Under the pieces are notes generated by a model that made no database searches, was not told the origin of the DNA, and was given only the letters and a program-made list of their open reading frames with translations. Positions 11,169 through 22,869 of a stretch of DNA of 64,000 nucleotides are shown here, piece after piece. Source of the stretch: Coffea arabica (Eukaryota; Streptophyta; Magnoliopsida; Gentianales; Rubiaceae); NCBI RefSeq assembly GCF_036785885.1, contig NC_092312.1, forward strand, positions 10,930,001-10,994,000. The letters run 5' to 3'. Positions within the stretch are counted from its first letter, which is position 1. Each line of letters opens with the position of its first letter. Made by a program: the position numbers and the translations under genes.

Positions 11169-13085
11169 AGTTGATTACGAGTGGTTCATAAAAATTTCAG
11201 ACCTTGGCCATCACAAGTGTATATTTCCAGACAAAGTAACCAAATTCTTACACATGAAGACAAGGTTTGCTGACATATTCTTGGCTTTACTTGTAGATAC
11301 AGAAAGCTAGCACAGTCATTTAACTACTTTTATTGGTGGAATAACAGTACAAGACTCAGAGTACTCCTGCATCTGTCACCTGCAAGAAATCTTGCTTTGT
11401 TCTGCTTTTGCTTTATCTGAATCTCAAATTTAAGGTGGGGCCCTGGTCCTGCAGCTTTGTTGATGCAAGAATAGTTGAAGTTCTGCTGGGTTAGGACCAT
11501 AAACCCTATGCTAAATCAAATGAAAATGATGATGAACAGTTTTCCGAATTAGCTAATGTAAATCAGTATATATAAAGCTTCTTGGAGCACGAGTGTTTAA
11601 CAAGTAGGAGTGATTAAATGATTAGTAAGATAGCAAAACCTAATTATCTAATCCCACCTTTTTATTTTGATCAAAAAGAGGGAACTTAAATTATGAACGA
11701 TCAAATTGTTTGATCATTTTGATCATTGATGAGCCCAATTAATTATATCTACATGTAGATCATGTTCATCCTATCAGAACAGTTGCACTAAACTCTTAGA
11801 TTTGAGCATGTTAAAGAGATATAGGGATTTGGGGGAGGTCTTTGGGGGGGTTTTTGCGATCATCAATCACAATTGCATGGTAACATAATAACCGTAAACA
11901 TAAATATAATAATATATAAACGAGTTAATCTTGTATATATTAATACTGTATATATTATGATGATTGAATACATAATATGTATATATAAATTTTAAATTTA
12001 AATCATATATCATACATTTAACGGTAACTTCACAATACACAGCATGATTGTAGAAGCGGCTCGTAGCCTTAGGCCATATAATCTATATCCTAGAAGAAGG
12101 TGGGGATAATGATGAAGAGGACCAAGAGGATTGCTTTGCATGACCGCATTATCATGGTTATTCGCTTTGGAAGCACCACTATTGTCAAAAAACAAACAGT
12201 TTAACTCATTATTGTCATTCAGTTTTCCATTCTTCATAATAAATTATCTCCATCTTGACCACTGAACTTCCTCAGATGGAGTGGGGATTGGAAAACTCCT
12301 GTGTGCTTTGTCTTCATTGAAGGGTAAAATAATGAGAAAATAAGTGTCCGAGCATTTCATATGAAAAGCTGCCTCCTGTGGTGGCTGGCTCCATAACTGC
12401 AGAAGGAATGATGTCTTGTGAAAAGGATGCCTCCATCAAAAGACTTGTCACATGGGGCAAATATTATTGATTTTCTATACCGAATGATGCTTTATCAACC
12501 CATCTCTACCAGAACCACAAATTTAATTCCATAACCAATAAGTAGTGATCATATTAGCCTTCGGAGCACATTCTCGAGTCGGATATGCAGCAAGCATGCA
12601 GTACGAGACACCATCCAAAACAATAGAAATAAAGCAAAGCTGATAGTGGCAGCCAGTCAAAGGTGGGGCTGATATCTGGTCTCCAAATAGGGGAATTAGG
12701 AGTCTCAAAATCTGAAAAAAGAAAAAGATACTACAATTCTGTCCCACTAATTGCTTCTCGGCCATTTCAACTACAGGGCAAAAATAGAATAGTAGTACTA
12801 TTTATTAACAGTTAATTAGTCCAAGACTTCAAACCACCAACATTCTTTTGTGTTTTTTTCTTTTTCCTTTTTTTTCCCCAAAAACAGCAGTATATTTTGC
12901 AACATACCCTAACACGCGTCTAATGGTTGCGGATTAAGGGGGACGGTAAACACAAGTATCTAATTGCAGAATCAATCACCTTATTAGAAAACTTTTGGGC
13001 TTTTCTTCCCCTTATTTGTCTGTGAAGAACGGTTAATTAATAAAAAAAGGGTTTCACGATATTAAGATTTAAAAGGCAGATGCAG

Positions 13086-13089
<4 letters not shown>
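11169..13089. other. Intergenic upstream of the motor-less myosin gene
   Basis: This should hold the promoter of the minus-strand gene. No clear TATA box was fixed. Short open frames near 12010-12237 and 12523-12765 (minus) resemble no family I recognise and lack splice or codon support. The rest is AT-rich with homopolymer runs. Confidence 0.4.

Positions 13090-13119
<30 letters not shown>
13090..13119. repeat. (CT)n microsatellite
   Basis: About 15 uninterrupted CT units. Confidence 0.95.
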
Positions 13120-13121
<2 letters not shown>

Positions 13122-13674
13122 ATAGTTTATAGGCGGTAGAATCTGAACTCATGTAGTTCAGAAAACATTTTCTTTTAATGTAAATCAATGTAAGAGGTGG
13201 ATGGAGTGGCAGGTTTTTTTTTATAGATAAGTGCGATGTTTTAAATCAGAATTATATATTTATAATTTTTCTCACTTTATCATTCAATTCAATTATTACA
13301 ATCCCTCTTTTTTTATCGTTCAATTCAATTCAATCCTTTTTTCTAGAGCCAATTTTTTTGTCTTTATACATTTGAAAATTTGAAAATAGTGTGTTTTTAA
13401 CTTTTATGCCGGTCAATGGTCCTGATGGAAGCAAATAATGACCACATACCAGTAATCAAGGTTTGACTTTGCACTTTAGTACACTGGTCTTGCCCAAAAC
13501 CCTAAACACTAAAACAGGCTTTTGCGTTGAATTTTAAACAAAAGAGAATTATTTTGAACCACTGGGCTTTTGGCAGTGGCCACCACCTACTTGGTGGTGG
13601 GTTGGGAGGCAAGGGTATCAAAAATATCATATTTTTATGATTTATCTCCAAAAGAATTCAGATGAATGTGCTGT

Positions 13675-13800
13675 GCATCCGTTTGGTTCGGTGGTAGTTC
13701 AATCCCCTCCGACTTATTCTTGCGCCTTCTTAGATCCGTCCCCTTCCCCTTAATATATGATAGATTAGATTTATCGTCTCCGACAAAAAAAAATATATTT
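13675..13800 (+). mobile_element. Possible SINE 3' end
   Basis: A GC-richer block with a box B-like stretch (GTAGTTCAATCCCC), then TTAATATATGATAGATTAGA and ATCGTCTCCGAC followed by nine A residues. This order resembles the 3' half and A-tail of a tRNA-derived SINE. Box A and a target duplication were not found, so it may be truncated or another kind of repeat. Confidence 0.4.
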
Positions 13801-14415
13801 TTTGATCTGACAGTCACCGTACTAACTGCGGAAACAAATCAGACCTACGCTGCTCCTCCCTAAAACCCATGCAGTGGAACTCCAAGAAGTAGGCTTTGAC
13901 CAACCCCTCGTGGAAGTGGATCTGACATACTTCGTCACCTTTTTGTGGCAGCCCAAAAGGGTTCTACCTAAGAAAGTTTTGGGCCTCAAAGCTACTCAAT
14001 CTGCAGGGGCACTCGTTAACAACGAGGCGGCTTCGACAAATGTTTGTGCTGTAATTTTTTTTTTTTTAAGGAAAAAATTTGGGTGGATTCATCTTCTATC
14101 ACATATCAAAATATACCCCCAAAATTATAATTCACTTTCGAAAGTTCTTACATATCATTCGCCAATATAACCCTCGTATCGACAGCGAAATAAATTAGTT
14201 TGTTCTTACCAATTAAAGATATCTCACAAATACTAACTTTTTCAATTTCCTTCTGAAAATAGAAATATATTCACCGGTCTAAAATATTTTCAACAAGTCA
14301 AATAAAATTTACAAGTTCGGTGATATGCACAAGCTAACATAGGAAAGCTTCAACCAAGTGCTTAAGTTTGGCCACTCATAGGTTTGAGTGTTCATATTCC
14401 CCTTCCAATAGATTT
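13801..14415. other. Unannotated stretch, no gene supported
   Basis: An open frame at 13874-14170 (plus) covers a GC-richer island (13870-14045), but I recognise no domain and see no splice context. The rest is AT-rich. Confidence 0.3.
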
Positions 14416-14704
14416 AGGATGCGTTAGATAAAATTGCAATTTTAAAATTGAATTTTGAAGTCTAAAATCTGTATGCATTAAATTAGTTAATTGTTAAGTA
14501 TTAAATTTCACACATTTGAATATATATTACATTAAGTGCTAAATGAATAGCTTATCACTTTTTTTTTGAAACAAATTTTGCCTAGAAAATTTAGTAGCAT
14601 TTAATTAATTCAAATATTCTAGTTTTAGTTATCAAATGCATCTAAACGTGTTAGAATCTGAGTTCATTAAATTTAAACATTGAATTAGGTTATCAAACGG
14701 CACC
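14416..14704. mobile_element. MITE, copy B of the 6.5 kb family
   Basis: About 290 bases bounded by GATGCGTTAGATAAAATT and GGTTATCAAACGGCACC. The right end read in reverse is GGTGCCGTTTGATAA, matching the left-end type. Interior blocks (CATTTGAATATATATTACATTAA, in part CATTTGAATATATATTAC; AATAGCTTATCACTTTTTTT; TTTTGCCTA; CAAATGCATCTAAACGTGTT) align with copy A. Non-coding, probably a hAT-type MITE. Confidence 0.65.
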
Positions 14705-15491
14705 TTAATCTAGAAAATGCAAAAATGATACTACTATCATGGTCAAAAATTGGAAGTTCGGTTCCCATCTCGTAAATTTATTCACTTATTTATCTGTCTA
14801 TTTGATAAACTCGTCAAGCTAAACAAGAAAGTGCAAAATTAGCACTACTTTGCAATCCAGGCAGGATTTCACATTTTCACTCCGTCTGATTTCATTCTCC
14901 AATATACAGTTTGAGTCCTCCTAAATGTTTATACAGTAGAAGTAGGTTGTCATCTTTGTTTAAAAACCACCAGAAAAAAAAAGAATAAGAAAAGGTTTGT
15001 AGCTTTCTCTATAACAAGATAGATATGGACCATTTTAGGTTTAGCCCAATCAAATTTTTAGAATAATATGTGGCATTTTTTGTGATGCGATTGAAGTGAA
15101 ATAAAAAAAAAATATTAAAAATAAATTTGTGGTATAATAAAAAATATTTTGAAAACAAAAATCACTATCCAAACATGACCACCTCGAATTCGATCAATTG
15201 GGAATCATAATCATCGGTAAGTGAACGGATCTTATTTGGTCTTTAGTGGTTCAACAGAAATTTGGCACTTGATAATCGCAAAATAATACTAGGTTTGTTC
15301 ATCTTGGTCATTGTTACGGCTATGATTTTTTTCTTTTTTCTTTTTTGGGGACAACCTATAAAAGTACTGCTAAATGCCAATTAAGTAAATAGCTAAAATA
15401 AATTTAATAACAAAAAACAACGGATCAATAATCGCCATTAATTGAACCTAGATGGGCAGACTGGTCTTTCAAACAATAGATATATTTTTTT
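14705..15491. other. Unannotated AT-rich stretch
   Basis: No gene. Around 15070-15180 (GTGATGCGATTGAAGTG, then AAAATCACTATCCAAACATG) it resembles an eroded end of the TTTGGAT-type MITEs seen at 53.8 and 56.5 kb. Confidence 0.3.
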
Positions 15492-16839
15492 AAGGGAAAA
15501 TCGTTCAAAACGTTCCTTCTATTTTGCAAAATAACTTTTTTCATCTCTTATTTTTAAAAATGTAATTTTACGTCCCTTACAAATTCGCATTGGTCAAATT
15601 TGGCCCCTATTTAGGTTTTCGATTAGTTTTTTGTCAGAATTCACCACGTGTCTTACACATGATCATATTTTAAGGGTAAAATTGTCAAATCAAATTTTAT
15701 ATAATTCGATTCATAATCCCTCACATTTCATAAAATAAATTTTTTCGTCCCTTACATTTCACAAAATGAATTTTTTGATCATTCACATTTTTCAAAATGA
15801 ATTTTTTCATCTTTTATTGATCATGTGTGTGAATAATTTTTGTTACTATTCGTATTGTTCAGGTGAAATCAAATAGATACATACATGGATTTAAAACTTT
15901 TGTTAGTTTTTTCACATATATTCATTTTCCTTTTACTCGAAATTTGAAAATAAAGAAGACATTTAATCATAAATATTAGCGAGTGTTTATATCGAATTAA
16001 ATTTGGACAGAAAAAATAAACAAAAGAAAAGCATGACAAAAAGAAATAAGTGATTGGCATTTTCAAATTTTAAAACAACTATAAGGCAAGTAATTCAACT
16101 GTTGGTCTTAAAAGTGCTGAGTAGAAATTTCATATTTAAACTGAAATTTGTTAGTATAATTATGGAATTCGAGTTATGACCCATTAATTAGATGACCTTA
16201 TTATACAATTCAATAAATAAATTATTACCAAAAGAGAAATGTCACAAATATTGAATAGGTTCAAATGGTAAAATCATATAAATACATACATCGGTTTCAA
16301 ACAAAATTATTAGTTTTAAACCCCTATATATATATCTATTGAATAGCATGTGTATAACAACAATTAATATGTTTAGATGAAATCTAATAGAAATAAATTA
16401 CATGTTATTCGTATTGTTTAGGTAAAATCAAATAGACATATACATGGGTTAATAGAAAAAAAATTATTCATACACATGATCAATAAGAGATGAAAAAATT
16501 CATTTAAAAGAATGTGAGAGATGGAAAATTCATTTTTTGAAATGTGAGGAACAAAACAATTCATTTTGTAAAATGTTAGGAACAAAAAAATTCATTTTAT
16601 GAAATGGGAGGGATTATGAATCAAATTATGTAAAAATTTGACTTGACAATTTTGCCCTTAAAAAGTGATCACGTACAAGTCACGCGGTGGATTTTGACCA
16701 ACAACCAGTCAGAAACCTAGGTGGGGATCAAATTTGGTCAATGTGAATTTATAAGGGACGTAAAATTACACTTTTTAAAGTGAGAGACGAAAAAAATCAT
16801 CTTGTAAAATGTGAGGAACGTTTTGAACGATTTTCCCTT
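15492..16839. mobile_element. Long-terminal-inverted-repeat (foldback/MULE-like) element
   Basis: Left end AAGGGAAAATCGTTCAAAAC and right end CGTTTTGAACGATTTTCCCTT are near-exact inverted copies. The inverted repeats continue for about 350 bases each (15492-15842 and 16459-16839), including blocks such as TTTTACGTCCCTTA/TAAGGGACGTAAAA and TGATCATGTGTGTGAATAAT/ATTATTCATACACATGATCA. The centre of about 600 bases has no open frame of note and carries a direct repeat (ATTCGTATTGTT with AAATCAAATAGA at 15848 and 16406). Such long arms fit non-autonomous Mutator-like or foldback elements. A target duplication was not clear. A 220-base member of the same family lies at 57.4 kb. Confidence 0.8.
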
Positions 16840-17679
16840 TTCTTAATGCTTAATGCCCTTTTTAAGCATTATTGATTAGCCATTGGCACCCTATTCCTGA
16901 ACGGTTGATCAATTCTACCTTAAACGATCAAATTTGTTGCATATTAATCAAATTTCATGGATTGGCGGATTTATCTTGCTAGATTTGTTGCCCAACATGT
17001 CCTCCCATATGCATTCAACCTATATCACATGTCACCATAACAATCTAAATTAATAATTGTGTCACATTATTATTCGTGTCATTAGAAACACATGTTATAA
17101 GAAAATGGGAGTGAATGAAGGAATGGGAGACAAGGAATTTTTTTATGAAAGGCATTTGAAATATGTTTTTAGGGAAAAAAAATCATGCTATAGATTTGCT
17201 TTACTTTGTAGGCAAAATTTTGATTGCTTTACAGGTGGTAAGGTTATCGTCATATATATTAATACTTGTTTTTAAATACAATTGGGTGGGTTATTATAAA
17301 TCAATAATTTGAGATCTTAAAATATGCAATTGATATTAAAACGGATAAATCATGACTTTATAAATAGTTTAGAAAATACTTTTTCTTATTCGAGTATTAA
17401 TTTAGAAATTTTTTTTAATAGACTAGTACATGAACTCGACATCACTTTCTTGCATATTATCTATTATTTCATAATTATATGACTCTTGAATGTATGACAT
17501 GATTCAGAAATGAGGCCATACAGTGATTATCGAGTAATGCTTAATAAACTACAAGAAAATTAATGTCCCTAAGGAATAGACTAATAATCTGCACCAGTGA
17601 ACCTTATACCGAATCCCTTTTTTTTAAAAAAAAAAAAAAAAAAAAACTTACACCGAATAAAACGAAGTATTTTCCCAAA
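16840..17679. other. Unannotated AT-rich stretch
   Basis: No gene supported. A poly-A run (17627-17646) sits about 40 bases left of the hAT element. Confidence 0.4.
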
Positions 17680-17687
17680 CTCCCAAT
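17680..17687 (+). repeat. hAT target-site duplication, left
   Basis: CTCCCAAT, identical to 23053-23060 on the other side of the element. Confidence 0.92.
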
Positions 17688-17696
17688 TAGGGGTGA

Positions 17697-17862
17697 AATC
17701 GAGCCGAGTCGAGCTCGAGTAGTGGCGTACTCGAGCTCGAGCTCGACGCAGACCATCAGAGCTCGAGCTCGAGAAACAAAAGATCGAGATCGACTCGACA
17801 CAAGCCTACGGAGGCTTGAATTTGACTCGATCGAGCTCTACATGTATCTCGAGCTCGAATGA
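17697..17862. repeat. Left subterminal repeat array of the hAT element
   Basis: At least eight GAGCTCGA-type palindromic words within about 160 bases, some overlapping. Known hAT transposases bind short repeated motifs near the ends; that role is inferred here. Confidence 0.75.
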
Positions 17863-18559
17863 GCTCGAATTGCTCCTGGTTCTTGCACAATTCCAAAGAA
17901 TCTAAAGAATTCTCAACGATGGGCACTGAGCACTACTAATTTGTATTAAACAATAAACTAAATTGCACTAAACATTCGAATTAAAGTACATTAATATCAA
18001 TTGAACAAGATTAATTGCAATGCAAAGAAATCAAACTTAGAAGCCATAAAGTCCTGGAGCCAGAAAGTCTTGCAGACTTGCACTAAACATAAGGTCAGAT
18101 GCAATCTTGCACTGCACAGCAACATGAACGACAAGGGAGAGTGGAAACAAAGAACTTCATTGCTCTACGCCTCTACATCCACAAAAGCTAAAATTTACAC
18201 CACAACTCGGTGGCATATATGTATATATATTACACCACAAAAGCTACTGATAGAACTCAATATGAGCAAGTTTTAAATTTCTCCTTGAAGAAGTAAACCA
18301 AAAAGTCAATCCAACCCATTTGGAATTCCATGCAGCAACATTTTGCATAAATGAACACAAACAAAAATTCACCTCTCTGTTTTATGAAGCAAGTTTTCCT
18401 ATCATGGTTGGTATACAAACCATTGATTGTAAGATATTAGGCACCAAAAAATAAAAGGGAATAAAAAACCCAGCAAACGTCTTCACTAACTCAAAATCAG
18501 CAAATAGGAATTTCCACTTGCAAATCATCACAAAGCCCAGATTGAAAAGCAACACATGC

Positions 18560-18968
18560 TTCTTACCCATCCAAATAATTGTTCTTTGGACATTCTTAAC
18601 ATACAAGTCCTTTTTCTCTACCGGAACATAGTTAGGACCCATGATTCTAATCTTCATGCCAGTAGCAGTTTTTTCAGAAAACACACGGCCAAAAGCAAAG
18701 AATCTACCTTTGTCAGATGCTGGAATCATCTTGGATACATAGAGCATAACCTGTTCCTTGGGACACACCTGTCCATCTTGTTCACAGGTTAAGACAGGCC
18801 GAATCCTTTCTCCCAGAGCCTGTCCAATGACAGTTTCTGTTTAGACACACACACACCCTCAATACAATCAACCACCACAAATGCACCATCAGTAATACAA
18901 AGGGCAGCAGCAGCAGTCACCTCAGATGAGAAATCAACATGCCCAGGGGAATCAATAAGATTAATAAG
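18560..18968 (-). pseudogene. Captured, internally deleted elongation factor 2 fragment
   Basis: On the minus strand the GTP-binding part of eEF2 is readable from 18968: [20 protein letters not shown] (the DxPGH G3 motif), then [17 protein letters not shown], after a frameshift [17 protein letters not shown], then NKMDRC (the NKxD G4 motif) in a third frame. It jumps directly to a later part of EF2: [48 protein letters not shown]. More than 300 residues of the normal protein are missing between the two parts, with the join near a cysteine codon common to both. After WMGKK similarity is lost, perhaps at an exon border. The fragment lies inside the hAT element, between the transposase gene and the left end, so it moved with the element. 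It cannot make a working EF2. Confidence 0.85.
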
Positions 18969-19607
18969 GATTCAAGATTCAAGAATTTTAGCTTCCAAAA
19001 TTCAGAAATTTCGCAAAAGAGAAGCCAATGAGAAACAAAAGGATAGGCAGATTAAAGAAACACCATACGCATGCAGAAACTAAGTGGCCATGATCCACAT
19101 TAACATTTCAGCAATATACATAAGCAACAACATGTTCTCAACATCATCAGAATTTCACGAAAATAGAAAAAAGAGTGCAGCCAATTGAAAAGGAAAATTT
19201 AGGGAAATTTAGGAGTGCAGCCATCAGAATTTCTGGAGTCTAATAAGCATTTAGAAGCTCATGTTTGTAATCTGGTAAATGAAACAGCTTGTTTGCTCCT
19301 TATGCATCTTCAAACTTCGGTGTATAATCTACGATACCTAGCCATACACAATAGACAAATCAACCAACTTATGTACAATATAAATTTAAAATTTGAACAC
19401 AACTTAAAGCAAATTAAGAATAAGAAAATAAGAATTCACAAAAAAGATGGACCTGATTTCCAGCAAGTTATTTGCTCCTTATGCAACTTCAAACATTGGG
19501 CAGTTCATATTCAAGGACAACTTTTTGTGGCTGCATTTAGGTGGTGGAAATGCAAATAATGTAATACTTTAAAATCAATAAACAAACTAATAAATACTAA
19601 TTTATTT
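18969..19607. other. hAT interior of unknown origin
   Basis: AT-rich sequence between the EF2 fragment and the 3' end of the transposase gene. An open frame at 19215-19559 (plus) has no recognisable domain. Confidence 0.35.
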
Positions 19608-22281
19608 TTACAATAACAAATTTATATAGATATAACTTACTTTCAATTTCTTTTTGAGCCCGTGTAAATTTCTACACCAATCGCCTGCACACATTAACGT
19701 CTGAACTGTCTCCGGAGCAAGTGAAGCACGGTATGAATCAATCACCCTAGTTCCAGCACTAAAGGTGGACTCAGATACGACGGTAGTGATAGGAATGGCC
19801 AATACATCAGCTGCTAGTTGAGAGAGTACCGGGTATGCTGATCGGTTAATTTTTCACCAATCAAGACATTTGAAATCCTTTGAATTTTGCCCAATAGGTT
19901 GGCGAGGCTTGTCTAGGTAATCCACCAACTCGCTCTTATGGGGTTCATCAGATTCGAGTTCACCACAATACTCATCCAAATCATCCCAATAGTCAGCACT
20001 TGCTCGAGGTGGACACACTATTTCAGATGCAAGATTTAATGAACAACCTTCCCCTGCATTTCCACTTGTACCCATAGCAACGTACTCCTCATAAAGCTCA
20101 AAGATGGCTTTTCGAACATATGTGATATTCTCTTGAGTTTCATATGTGGAATACATCTTAGGGAAGACAAACTCTATTGCTCGCATTTTCTGTCTGGGAT
20201 CCAAGATAGCTGCAATGGACATCAATAAATTGCACTCTTTCCAGTATTTGTCAAACTTGAGCTTCATTCTTGTAATCATATCCCGGACAAAATCATCTTC
20301 ATCATCTACTCGTGCATCCAAGAGTTTCTTCACCTTTAGAATCTCAGGGAGGAATAGATTGTTAGTTGGATACTCACTCCCCGAAATTATGTGCGTGGCT
20401 GTGTAGAACTTCTCTAAAATGGTGCAAACTTTCTCAACTTTCTCCCAATCCTCTGAAGATGGACAAGACAATTAAAGGGGCTCTCGAACTTGAAAACGAG
20501 GAAAAACCTCTTTATATTTTATAGCACAATTCAACATTTCATATGTTGAATTCCATCTCGTCCTACAATCATGGAGCAATTTTTTTTTCCCTCAATTCCC
20601 CATTCCTTTGCACACTTAAAAACTGCATCCGAAATCTCAACTCTTCGACGTGGTGGTCGAATATGAACAAAATTTAACACCCTTTTCTGAAGCTTCCAAT
20701 TTCCATCAATCCAATGTCCGGTCACCACCATTTTCTGATTCTTTGATTTTCACATATCAGTGGCCAAGCTCACTTTCTGTACTTGCCTCAGCAAGTTCTT
20801 CAACTTTTTTTCTCTATCTCGTACACCTGTGTACAATCCTTTTTTGTTGTCATACGTGAGATCTTCTGCCACTCCGGCCAGCCGCGTTTCATCATTAGGT
20901 TGAAACCCTCTTCCTCCAAAATTGTGAAAGGATGCTCGTGCATCAAGATCCAATGTGCAGCAGCCTCTCTCATTGCTTCCATATCAAATTTGCCCGTGTG
21001 CAATGGTGGTACAGTTGAAAAACGCTCATCCGCCGGCTGAAAGTTAATCTTTGTTTGCTGCTCAGCCATCCTAAGCTTGGCTTTTCTAACGGAACAGTTT
21101 TCTCGATGCCTCCACATGCTGCTGGTTTGTTTAGTTTTTCCCCGATTTAGTTTCTTGCTACAATGTTTACAAATGGCATAATATATGCCATTTTCTTCCA
21201 AATCGTCGAAATCTTCCCATGCCTCTGATGTTTTATTCCTTTTAGGTATTCGGAATTTACCATCATCTTCAGCCGCGTCTCCTTGGTGCCTATTGGTGTT
21301 TTCGGTTCCCCCTTCTTGTGTTTCACCACCCTCCTGTGTGGGATCGCAGCCATCACGGCTTACAAATATTGGGCTATCAATCATGACTGGTGTGGATGAA
21401 TCAGCCCCAGACACACGTGGTATTGAAGTAACCTCGGGTGGACTAATAGACATGCCTTTAATAGAAAAACAAACATTTGCATTGAAATGAGTTCCAGTAC
21501 AAACATTTGTAGCATGATACAGAGCTTAAAATAGGCCAATCATACTAAAGATTGCTCATATTTCTGCTGCACAGATAATTTTCAGCAACTGGAAGAATAA
21601 CAGTCATGTGATTTAAGTTGATAGGCATCAAAACATATTTGCATTGAACTCTTAGTGTTTCTTATTCCTATCATAAGCACAAGGGTTAGATCTTATGAGC
21701 ACTTACCAACCAAAAAAAAAATTCAAACACGGTCACCATCACCAAACAATATATTCCAAGCACAATTTCTCAGATTGAACTCCAACCATCAGGATATTTC
21801 AGATTAAAAGTTGCAGAAGAATTAAGAAATCAAACCATAACAAGCAACAAAATTAATCAAGCAATTGCAAGCCAACTCCTGCAAGAGTACACACACTAAA
21901 ATGGCAAAGAACCATCTAAACAGCATGAACTACTAGCTGCCAGGTTAAGAGAACTACCAAAAAGGAACTACCAACAGTAATGAAGATTGTCTTTAATTTT
22001 TCTAATTCCTGGAATAATTTGTTACGTTAAATAAAACTGCATAGGATAGCATCAAAATTATTCTCTAAATGACCAACTTAAGAACATAACTGAATATTCT
22101 CATTAATCTTATTAATATACTAGCTAGGTAACACTTAATAATCCAACTGAAATCAGTGCATTTTCACATCAAAGAAAAACCCACAAACATGTTTAGAGCC
22201 AATGTCAAGAAACTTACCAATTCTTGGAGCTGTAGCGCCAACTGCCGAATCACTTGTTGAAGGAATCGAGCTGCCCTCCAT
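19608..22281 (-). pseudogene. hAT transposase (BED zinc finger type), broken
   Basis: Exon 1 (22218-22281, MEGSSIPSTS...) splices in phase to exon 2 at 21455. The BED zinc finger region (WEDFDDLEENG, AICKHCSKKLNRG, TSSMWRHRENC) is intact, followed by the hAT core (AAAHWILMHEHPFTILEEEG, KKDCTQVYEIEKK). An A-run frameshift follows near 20807, then a TGA replacing the expected Trp after SLATDM. After KCAKEWGIEGKK there is another A-run frameshift and a loss of roughly 100 residues of the catalytic core, resuming at LLHDCRTRWNSTYEML. A TAA interrupts REPL/LSCPS near 20472, and a TGA replaces Trp in LDWWKINRS near 19855. The C-terminal dimerisation region is recognisable ([43 protein letters not shown]). 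With these lesions it cannot give a full transposase, though the N-terminal DNA-binding part (about 230 residues) could be made. Confidence 0.9.
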
Positions 22282-22869
22282 TTCCTCAAAGGTCCAATGC
22301 AGCAATGGAGAGCGAATGAGATACGCAAATGGAATATATTGAATCGCAGGCTGCAGCCCCCAATTTTTTTGGTTAGGGTTTGGAGATTAAAAATTAATAT
22401 TAGACTTATCAAATTTAACCTCATAATGCACATATTTACTACACAAATGCACAATAAGTACCTCAATTTGTCAAATGCAGCTGTTGAATTTGGTGGGTTT
22501 TGATTTGATTTGAAATTGTTCGGCTACTGAGCTGCTACTGCTACCTACTCCATTTTGAGCTCCAGGAGAAGGAAGAAAGAAGAGTAGCTTGAACTGCGGA
22601 AGTGTTTAAAGCTTCAGATGTCTCTACTGTGACAGTTGAGAAGATGAGCCAAAGACTTGAGAGATTGGGATTTGAGAGTGAAGGACTGAAGGCTGAAGAG
22701 TGAAGTACCGAAGACGAATGAAGGACGGATTCATTATTTCATCGTTTTTAGTTTTCAACCAAAATTACATATTCACCCTTCATTATTATTACAATATAGC
22801 TGACTAAGCCCGTAAATATTCTAACTAACAAACCTAAAATGGTAAATTGATATATAAAATATACATATA
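22282..22869 (-). other. 5' region of the hAT transposase gene
   Basis: Non-coding sequence within the hAT element upstream of the transposase start. It probably holds the promoter and leader. No certain TATA box was set. Confidence 0.4.

Noticed and set aside
12010-12237. 75-residue open frame, minus strand
   Set aside because: No recognised domain, no splice partners, ends in AT-rich sequence; not supported as a gene.
12523-12765. 80-residue open frame, minus strand, with GCTTCTCGGCC text that recalls the start of U2 snRNA
   Set aside because: Only a short word agrees; the rest of the U2 sequence is absent, and the frame matches no family.
13874-14170. 98-residue open frame, plus strand
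   Set aside because: No recognised domain, and the end runs through a T-tract; could be part of an old repeat.
15492-16839. Long inverted repeat considered as an LTR pair or as a CRISPR-like array
   Set aside because: The copies are inverted, not direct, and there is no repeated spacer pattern; a foldback or MULE-type element fits.
19215-19559. 114-residue open frame, plus strand, inside the hAT element
   Set aside because: No domain, and on the strand opposite the transposase; likely accidental.
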